Shown: piece by piece, positions 58,501-64,000 of the stretch
Layout of the letters: every line of letters starts with the position of its first letter
Numbering within the stretch: position 1 is the stretch's first letter
Assembly: GCF_003814875.1 (NCBI RefSeq)
Contig: NZ_RKQF01000001.1
Coordinates: 5,642,001-5,706,000 of the forward strand
Length of the DNA: 64,000 nt
Reading direction: 5' to 3'
Source: Streptomyces sp. Ag109_O5-1
Lineage (GTDB): Bacteria; Actinomycetota; Actinomycetes; Streptomycetales; Streptomycetaceae
The notes under the pieces: generated by a model
Database searches by the model: none
Seen by the model: only the letters and a program-made list of their open reading frames with translations
Told to the model about the DNA's origin: nothing
Translations under genes and position numbers: made by a program

Positions 58501-59784
58501 CTACAGGAACGAGTTGATTTCGATCGTCTCGTCCCGGCCCGGCCCCACGCCGATCGCGGAGATCGGGGCGCCGGACATCTCCTCCAGCGCCTTGACGTAG
58601 TTCTGGGCGTTCTTGGGGAGGTCCGCGAAGGACTTGGCCTTGGTGATGTCCTCGGACCAGCCGGGCAGGGTCTCGTAGACCGGCTTCGCGTGGTGGAAGT
58701 CGGTCTGGGAGTAGGGGAGCTCCTCGACCCGCTTGCCGTCGATCTCGTACGCGACACAGACCGGGATCTGCTCCCAGCCGGTGAGGACGTCGAGCTTGGT
58801 GAGAAAGAAGTCGGTCAGGCCGTTCACGCGGGTCGCGTAGCGGGCGATGACCGCGTCGAACCAGCCGCAGCGGCGGTCACGGCCGGTGGTGACACCCCGC
58901 TCGCCGCCGATGCGGCGCAGCGCGTCGCCGTCCGCGTCGAAGAGCTCGGTCGGGAACGGGCCCGCGCCGACCCGGGTCGTGTACGCCTTGAGGATGCCGA
59001 TGACCCGGCTGATCTTCGTCGGGCCGACACCGGAGCCGGTGCAGGCGCCGCCGGCGGTCGGGTTCGACGAGGTCACGAAGGGGTACGTGCCGTGGTCGAT
59101 GTCGAGGAGCGTGCCCTGGCCGCCCTCGAAGAGCACGACCTTGTCGTCCTCCAGGGCCTGGTTGAGGACGAGGACCGTGTCGGCGACGTACGGAGCGAGC
59201 TTCTCCGCGTAGCCCAGCAGTTCCTCGACGACCTGGTCCACGGCGATCGCGCGCCGGTTGTACAGCTTGGTGAGGAGCTGGTTCTTGACGTCGAGGGCCG
59301 CCTCGACCTTCTGGGTCAGGATCGACTCGTCGTAGAGGTCCTGGACCCGGATACCCACGCGGTTGATCTTGTCCGCGTAGGTCGGGCCGATACCGCGCCC
59401 CGTCGTACCGATCTTCCGCTTCCCGAGGAAGCGTTCCGTCACCTTGTCGACGGTCACGTGGTACGGCGTGATGATGTGCGCGTTACCGCTGATCATGAGC
59501 TTGGACGTGTCGACGCCACGCTCGTTCAGACCGCTCAGCTCGGAGAGCAGGACCGACGGGTCGACGACGACGCCGTTGCCGATGACCGGGACACATGTGG
59601 GCGAGAGGATTCCGGAAGGGAGGAGGTGGAGCGCATACTTCTGGTCGCCCACGACGACCGTGTGGCCGGCGTTGTTGCCGCCCTGGTAACGCACCACGTA
59701 GTCGACGGAGCCGCCTAGCAGGTCCGTCGCCTTTCCCTTGCCTTCGTCACCCCACTGAGCACCGAGCAGCACAAGTGCGGGCAC
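58501..59784 (-). CDS. purA: Adenylosuccinate synthetase
   Basis: 427 residues from a GTG at 59784 (GGAAGGGG upstream). It joins IMP and aspartate with GTP to make adenylosuccinate, the first step from IMP to AMP. The P-loop-like start LLGAQWGDEGKGKATDLLGG, the QYQGGNNAGHT-like RYQGGNNAGHTVV, the GRGIGPTYADK segment, and the GTP-binding FLTKLDVLTGW are all intact. Length is normal for the family. It is monocistronic by context, with a terminator downstream. Confidence 0.97.
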   Translation of the reverse strand: MPALVLLGAQWGDEGKGKATDLLGGSVDYVVRYQGGNNAGHTVVVGDQKYALHLLPSGILSPTCVPVIGNGVVVDPSVLLSELSGLNERGVDTSKLMISGNAHIITPYHVTVDKVTERFLGKRKIGTTGRGIGPTYADKINRVGIRVQDLYDESILTQKVEAALDVKNQLLTKLYNRRAIAVDQVVEELLGYAEKLAPYVADTVLVLNQALEDDKVVLFEGGQGTLLDIDHGTYPFVTSSNPTAGGACTGSGVGPTKISRVIGILKAYTTRVGAGPFPTELFDADGDALRRIGGERGVTTGRDRRCGWFDAVIARYATRVNGLTDFFLTKLDVLTGWEQIPVCVAYEIDGKRVEELPYSQTDFHHAKPVYETLPGWSEDITKAKSFADLPKNAQNYVKALEEMSGAPISAIGVGPGRDETIEINSFL

Positions 59785-59911
59785 GCGCGTACACCCCTTC
59801 CGGGCGGGGCATGTCCAAGGTCAGGGGCGTACGCGTAAGGTTCGTCGCCGCGTACCACCGCGACCGTCTTTGGTCGCACAACCGTCGGACCGGATGCCCC
59901 GGAATAGACGA

Positions 59912-59939
59912 AGCCCCTGGCGCAATAGCGCAAGGGGCT
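59912..59939. terminator. Interrupted hairpin in the purA/lipid-kinase divergent region
   Basis: AGCCCCT-G-GCGC, loop AATA, GCGC-A-AGGGGCT: an 11-bp stem with one mismatch, no T-run after it. It lies 43 bp before the plus-strand gene and may be an attenuator-like or terminator structure. Confidence 0.45.
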
Positions 59940-59981
59940 CTTGCACAGTGATGCTACCCGAGGAAGCGAGGCACGACCGAG

Positions 59982-60821
59982 GTGGCGACATTCGCGACGT
60001 CCGATCAGCTGCTGGTGATCATCGATCCGGCGGCACGGCAGACGGACGGTGAATCCGTCCGGATCGCGAAAGACGTGCTCAGCGCGGGTGCGACGGCGAA
60101 GGTATGCATGCCGGACAGCCCCGAGGAATTCACCCGCGCACTGGCCCGCAGGGGCTCGCGCCGACCGGTGGTCGTCGGCGACGACGGGGCGCTGGTCCGC
60201 GCCGTGACCTTTCTGCACCGGCAGCGGGAGCTGGCCGGATGTGCGCTGTCGGTGGTCCCGGTGGGCGGCGCCCTGAGCGTCGCGCACGCCCTGGGGGTGC
60301 CCACGGGTGCGGTGGCGGCGGCCCGGACCGTCCTGGACGGCGTGGAACGGCGCCTGGACCTGCTGGTCGACGACAGCGACGGGGTGGTGCTGGGCGCGCT
60401 GCGGATCCCGCCGGTGGCGGCCGCGGCGTCGGTCGAGGAGTCGGTGGCGGCACGCGGCTGGCTCCGGCCGTACCAGCACCTCGTCCGCACCCTCTCCACC
60501 CGCCCGGCCCCGACCGTGCCCCGCCCCGGGCCCGCGCGGCTGCGCGTCGAGGTCGACGGGGAGACGGTGGTGGACCTGGACCAGCCGGTGGAGGGGGTGT
60601 CCGTGACCCCGGGCGGGCTTGGCGGCCTCGCCGAGGTGGAGGTGCGCCCCCTGTCGGTCGGCGCGGAGGCGACCCCGGTACGGGCCGCCGGACGGACGGT
60701 GACGGTGCTGGGGGCCGATTTCCGCTACCGGGCCGACGGTGGGGTGGCGGGGCCGGTACGGCGGCGGACGTGGCGGGTGGTGGAGGGGGCTTGGGGGCTT
60801 ACGGTGCCGGGGGGTTCGTAG
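59982..60821 (+). CDS. Diacylglycerol kinase-like protein (degenerate)
   Basis: 279 residues from the GTG at 59982. The N-terminal domain resembles the lipid-kinase catalytic fold: LVIIDPAARQTDGESVRIAK, VVVGDDGALVRAVTFLHRQR in the place of the usual GGDGT loop, and VPVGGALSVAHALGVP; a beta-rich C-terminal domain follows. The nucleotide-binding GGDGT reads GDDGA here, so kinase activity is uncertain. Its 3' end overlaps that of the convergent Uma2 gene by 23 bp. Confidence 0.7.
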   Translation: MATFATSDQLLVIIDPAARQTDGESVRIAKDVLSAGATAKVCMPDSPEEFTRALARRGSRRPVVVGDDGALVRAVTFLHRQRELAGCALSVVPVGGALSVAHALGVPTGAVAAARTVLDGVERRLDLLVDDSDGVVLGALRIPPVAAAASVEESVAARGWLRPYQHLVRTLSTRPAPTVPRPGPARLRVEVDGETVVDLDQPVEGVSVTPGGLGGLAEVEVRPLSVGAEATPVRAAGRTVTVLGADFRYRADGGVAGPVRRRTWRVVEGAWGLTVPGGS

Positions 60822-61407
60822 GCGGGGCGTGGAAGCCGGTGGTGTCGAGGGGGCAGTCGAAGGGGGCCGGGATAGAGAGCTTTTCTCCGAACGGCCTCGT
60901 GTCTCGTGACTCGTACCCCTTCGCCGAGGGGTTCCAGAACACGGTGGCCAGCTCCTCCTGCATGTCGAGAAGCAGGTAAACCGGAACTCCCGCCCTTCCG
61001 TAGACCGTGACCTTGTCCGTCAGGTCATCGTCCCGGGTGGAGCTGGAGGTCAGCTCACACGCCAGAAGCAGGGCCTCGCCGTCTCGGCGGTTACTGGTCG
61101 TCCGAGAGATTCGTCGGGGCGTTACGTGGATATCCGGTCCGTATGCGCGTTCGTCCCCTGGGAAGACGTAGAGAAACGGGCCAATGCTGATGCGGTGGTC
61201 TTCGGGGAGATGGGACCGCAACTGATCACAGACCAGCTCCATGACGTCCTCGTAGTAGGACTTCGACCACGGCGACAAGACGATGCTCCCCCTGATGATC
61301 TCGGCCCTGTAGCCGGGCACATCCAACTCGTCGAGGGTGTTCAGCAGATCCTCGAAACTGTGGGGCTCGGTGCCGCTTATCGTCGGTCGCTCAGTCATCA
61401 ACGTCAT
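60799..61407 (-). CDS. Uma2 family (DUF820) putative endonuclease-like protein
   Basis: 202 residues from the ATG at 61407 (GGAGGG at 7-base spacing). The PD-(D/E)XK-like core of the Uma2 family is readable: YRAEIIRGSIVLSPWSKSYY, then DERAYGPDIHVTPR, LLLACELTSSSTRDDDLTDK (the ELTS acidic/active strand) and VYGRAGVPVYLLLDMQEELA. These proteins are very numerous in Streptomyces and cyanobacteria; nuclease activity is predicted from the fold, not shown by context. No partner gene nearby. Confidence 0.85.
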   Translation of the reverse strand: MTLMTERPTISGTEPHSFEDLLNTLDELDVPGYRAEIIRGSIVLSPWSKSYYEDVMELVCDQLRSHLPEDHRISIGPFLYVFPGDERAYGPDIHVTPRRISRTTSNRRDGEALLLACELTSSSTRDDDLTDKVTVYGRAGVPVYLLLDMQEELATVFWNPSAKGYESRDTRPFGEKLSIPAPFDCPLDTTGFHAPPTNPPAP

Positions 61408-61442
61408 GATGCGCCCTCCCCGTGATGCAGACCAGGCACCAC

Positions 61443-62201
61443 TCAGCGTAGCCGGTCGAGCACATCTGCGTGATCGCTTTCGTCCTTCAGCTCCACCCCC
61501 GTCCGCCCCAACTCCCGCCCCCTCCCCATCAACCCCGCCAGCTTCCCCGCCGCCACCTCGTACGTCAGCCCCAACGGCGGCCGGATGTTGGACAGACAGT
61601 TCCGGTCCGCGTCCGTCGTCACCCCCGGCACCGGCCGGTACGTCAGATACGCGCCCAGGGAGTCCGCCGCCGACATGCCGGGGCGTTCGCCGATCAGGAC
61701 GACCACCAGCGCCGTACCCATCGCGTGGGCGATGTCGTCGCCGAGGGCCACCCGGGCCTGTTCGGCCAGTACCACCGGGGCGATCCGCCAGCCCGGCAGC
61801 CGCGCCGTCGTCGCCCGGACCAGCGCCGCCGCGTGCTCGTGGACCGCCCGGCTGGAGAGCCCGTCGGCGACGACGAACACCACGTCCCAGTCGCCGGCCG
61901 GGAGGTGCGCGCGGTCCACGGGGTCGAGGCGGCGGCCCAGGTCGGGGCGCTGGAGGTACGTCGGCCGGTCACCGGCCGCGCTGCGGACCCGTACCGTCGG
62001 CATGCCCTGCAGCCCGGCCGTCACGGTGTCCGGGGCGAACGGCGAGTGCACCGCGTCCCGGGCCGCCGCGTGCGCGGCCTGGAGGCCCAGGCGGTGGCGG
62101 GTGGGGAGGGCGGAGCCGGCGCGGCCGAGGCCGATCCTGGCCTGGGTGTGGCGGCGGAGCAGCGGCCACAGTTCGTCGTTCCTGACAGCCGTCTCGGTCA
62201 T
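61443..62201 (-). CDS. eutC: Ethanolamine ammonia-lyase small subunit
   Basis: 252 residues; the ATG at 62201 overlaps the eutB stop (ATGA). Conserved stretches include RHTQARIGLGRAG, VFVVADGLSSRAVHEHAAAL, LIGERPGMSAADSLGAYLTY and DRNCLSNIRPPLGLTYEVAA. With EutB it forms the adenosylcobalamin-dependent lyase converting ethanolamine to acetaldehyde and ammonia. No microcompartment genes are in view, consistent with the simple eutBC arrangement found in actinobacteria. Confidence 0.94.
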   Translation of the reverse strand: MTETAVRNDELWPLLRRHTQARIGLGRAGSALPTRHRLGLQAAHAAARDAVHSPFAPDTVTAGLQGMPTVRVRSAAGDRPTYLQRPDLGRRLDPVDRAHLPAGDWDVVFVVADGLSSRAVHEHAAALVRATTARLPGWRIAPVVLAEQARVALGDDIAHAMGTALVVVLIGERPGMSAADSLGAYLTYRPVPGVTTDADRNCLSNIRPPLGLTYEVAAGKLAGLMGRGRELGRTGVELKDESDHADVLDRLR

Positions 62202-63589
62202 GCGGCCAGTTCCCTTCCGATGGCGGTCAGCGGGTGGCCCGTGCCGGTGTCGCGGAGGCCCCCGCGTTCGTCCAGCAGGCCGATGCCGGCGAGCCAGGCC
62301 TCGAACTCCGGAGCCGGGCGCAGGCCGAGCACCTCGCGCAGGTAGAGCGCGTCGTGGTACGAGGCGGACTGGTAGTTGAGCATGATGTCGTCGCCGCCCG
62401 GGGTGCAGATCACGAAGGAGGCGCCGGCCACGCCGAGCATCGTGAGCATGGTGGCGATGTCGTCGTCGTCCGCGTCGGCGTGGTTGGTGTAGCAGATGTC
62501 CAGGCCCATGGGCAGGCCGAGGAGCTTGCCGCAGAAGTGGTCCTCCAGGGCGGCGCGGAGGATCTGGCGGCCGTCGTAGAGGTACTCCGGGCCGATGAAG
62601 CCGACGACGGTGTTGACGAGGAGCGGGTCGTAGCGGCGGGCGACCGCGTAGGCGCGTGCCTCCACGGTCTGCTGGTCGACGCCGTGGTGCGCGTCGGCCG
62701 ACAGGGCGCTGCCCTGGCCGGTCTCGAAGTACATGACGTTGTCGCCGACCGTCCCCCGGCCGAGCGCCCGGGCCGCCTCGTACGCCTCGTCGAGCAGGGC
62801 GAGCGTCACGCCGAAGGAGGCGTTCGCGGCCTGGGTGCCGGCGATCGACTGGAAGACCAGGTCGACCGGGGCACCGCGCTCCATCAGGTCCAGGCTCGTC
62901 GTGACATGGCACAGCACGCAGGACTGGGTGGGGATGGCGTAGCGGCTGATCACGCCGTCCAGGAGGTCCAGCAGGTCGCGGACGGCGCGGGGACTGTCGG
63001 TCGCCGGGTTGATGCCGATCACCGCGTCGCCGGAGCCGAGGAGGAGGCCGTCGAGGAGGGCGGCGGCGACACCGGCCGGGTCGTCGGTGGGGTGGTTGGG
63101 CTGGAGGCGGGTGGCGAGCCGGCCCGGGAGGCCGATGGTGGAGCGGAAGGCGGTGACGACCCGGACCTTGCGGGCGACGGCCACCAGGTCGGCGTTGCCC
63201 ATCAGCTTGGACACCGCCGCCGCCATCTCGGGGGTGAGCCCGGGCGCGAGGGCGGCGAGCGCGGTCGCGTCCGCCGCCTCCGAGAGCAGCCACTCGCGGA
63301 ACTCGCCGACCGTCAGCCCGGCGACCGGCGCGAACGCGACGGGGTCGTGGGTGTCCACGATCAGCCGGGTCACGTCGTCGTCCTCGTACGGGATCACCTG
63401 CTCGGCCAGGAACCGGGTGAGCGGCACCTCGGCCAGCGCCCAGCGGGCCGCGACCCGCTCCTGGGCGGACGCGGCGGCGAGACCGGCCAGCCGGTCGCCG
63501 GAACGTTCCGGGCTCGCGGCGGCCAGCAGCCGGGCGAGCGAGCCGAACCGGTAGCGGTGGCCGCCGAGGGTGGCGGTGTACGTGCTCAT
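62198..63589 (-). CDS. eutB: Ethanolamine ammonia-lyase large subunit
   Basis: 463 residues from the ATG at 63589, which begins MSTYTATLGGHRYRFGSLAR. The TIM-barrel core has VIGINPATDSPRAVRDLLDL, CVLCHVTTSLDLMERGAPVD, FQSIAGTQAANASFGV, VMYFETGQGSALSADAHHG and DICYTNHADADDDDIATML. It binds adenosylcobalamin and ethanolamine. No ribosome-binding site is clear; TACGGT 7 bases before the start could be a -10 box for a leaderless message. It is divergent from an APC permease that probably imports ethanolamine. Confidence 0.95.
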   Translation of the reverse strand: MSTYTATLGGHRYRFGSLARLLAAASPERSGDRLAGLAAASAQERVAARWALAEVPLTRFLAEQVIPYEDDDVTRLIVDTHDPVAFAPVAGLTVGEFREWLLSEAADATALAALAPGLTPEMAAAVSKLMGNADLVAVARKVRVVTAFRSTIGLPGRLATRLQPNHPTDDPAGVAAALLDGLLLGSGDAVIGINPATDSPRAVRDLLDLLDGVISRYAIPTQSCVLCHVTTSLDLMERGAPVDLVFQSIAGTQAANASFGVTLALLDEAYEAARALGRGTVGDNVMYFETGQGSALSADAHHGVDQQTVEARAYAVARRYDPLLVNTVVGFIGPEYLYDGRQILRAALEDHFCGKLLGLPMGLDICYTNHADADDDDIATMLTMLGVAGASFVICTPGGDDIMLNYQSASYHDALYLREVLGLRPAPEFEAWLAGIGLLDERGGLRDTGTGHPLTAIGRELAA

Positions 63590-63619
63590 GGCGGCGACCG
63601 TACGAGGGGCGTGTTGCCG

Positions 63620-63645
63620 CCAGATTTCTAAAGGTCTGGTTGACA
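63620..63645. promoter_or_regulatory. Regulatory region between eutB and the permease gene
   Basis: An imperfect 20-bp palindrome (CCAGATTTCTAAAGGTCTGG, 63620-63639) abuts TTGACA (63640-63645), a good -35 candidate for the permease gene. The AT content here is high for the genome. A shared regulator of transport and catabolism could bind. Confidence 0.45.
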
Positions 63646-63739
63646 AACATTTAACGCACCGAGACCCTTGGCCGACTCATTCGGACTACAGAGTTCCCGT
63701 CCAGTACCGCACCGGATCACCAGGAGAGGGGCCATCCCG

Positions 63740-64000
63740 ATGGCAGTGGACGAGGGAGTCGCCCCAGCGGCGAACACCAGCGAGGACAACGCCGTTCACC
63801 GGCTCAAGCCCAACGCCATCGGCCTGCTGGGCGTGGTCTTCATGGCCGTCGCGACGGCCGCGCCGATCACCGCGATGACGGGCAACGTGCCCTTCATGGT
63901 CTCGTCGGGCAACGGCATCGGCGCCCCGGCCAGCTATCTGGTCGCAATGGTCGTCCTGGCAATCTTTTCGGTCGGCTTCACCTCGATGGCCAAGCACATC
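63740..64000 (+). CDS. APC family permease, probably for ethanolamine (3' end outside window)
   Basis: 87 codons from the ATG at 63740 (GGAGAGGGG upstream), open to the window end. The start HRLKPNAIGLLGVVFMAVAT, then AAPITAMTGNVPFM and GAPASYLVAMVVLAIFSVGF, is typical of the first two membrane segments of amino acid-polyamine-organocation transporters. Its divergent position beside eutBC suggests ethanolamine uptake; this is inferred from context. Confidence 0.85.
   Translation, partial: MAVDEGVAPAANTSEDNAVHRLKPNAIGLLGVVFMAVATAAPITAMTGNVPFMVSSGNGIGAPASYLVAMVVLAIFSVGFTSMAKHI

Overview
This window looks like chromosomal DNA of a Streptomyces or close relative. It is very GC-rich with strong third-position bias, uses GTG and TTG starts often, and carries many actinobacterial families: an XRE/DUF5753 regulator with a DUF397 partner, a SigE-family sigma factor, an AfsR-like SARP regulator, and an SCO4225-type membrane protein. 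Intact housekeeping genes (asd, lysC, recR, a ybaB-type gene, purA) show it is chromosomal core rather than plasmid or phage. The species assignment is inference from gene content; no database was searched.

Layout. 1-4.6 kb: small and secreted proteins, including a sialidase-like Asp-box protein. 4.8-8.4 kb: broken genes (histidine kinase tail, His/Lys-rich tail, internally deleted ABC exporter, ion channel without its start, unknown tail) around an intact zinc-ribbon protein. 8.5-15.2 kb: secreted adenosine deaminase, a 1064-residue AfsR-like regulator, and a DrrAB-type ABC pair whose upstream region has three 11-bp direct repeats. 15.3-18.3 kb: a TauE/SafE head joined to an alkaline phosphatase tail, an intact K+/H+ antiporter pair (KhtTU-like), and two more gene fragments. 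18.3-26.9 kb: secreted Ig-like protein, a permease pair, a two-RCK potassium channel, a 26-bp tandem repeat array, an S9 peptidase and SURF1. 27-36.2 kb: sigma/membrane-regulator pair, asd-lysC, transporter, SDR, VOC protein, DUF5063-recR-ybaB. 36.4-41.9 kb: SLATT protein, a LacI regulator facing a Gfo/Idh operon, and a truncated TnpB element. 41.9-49.3 kb: Ser/Thr kinase, aminotransferase, GntR-glycosyltransferase operon, hypothetical protein. 49.3-52.6 kb: PIN-like/RHH toxin-antitoxin pair and an XRE-DUF397 cluster. 52.6-64 kb: SDR facing LysR, an FAD oxidoreductase, 5'-nucleotidase, purA, lipid-kinase-like protein, Uma2 protein, and eutB-eutC facing an APC permease that runs off the end.

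Working units. Several neighbours are translationally coupled by 4-base overlaps: lysC-asd, eutB-eutC, the DrrAB-like pair, the permease pair, sigma-membrane regulator, two Gfo/Idh genes, GntR-glycosyltransferase, antitoxin-toxin and XRE-DUF397. Palindromic candidate operators lie in the LacI, LysR, GntR, toxin-antitoxin and XRE intergenic regions.

Two features stand out. First, at least seven abrupt junctions fuse gene fragments while neighbouring core genes stay intact. They are either real deletions or assembly joins, and this should be settled before biology is built on those loci. Second, a 26-bp-period tandem array (about 340 bp) fills a convergent intergenic region. Its period is not a multiple of three, so it is unlikely to be a protein repeat.
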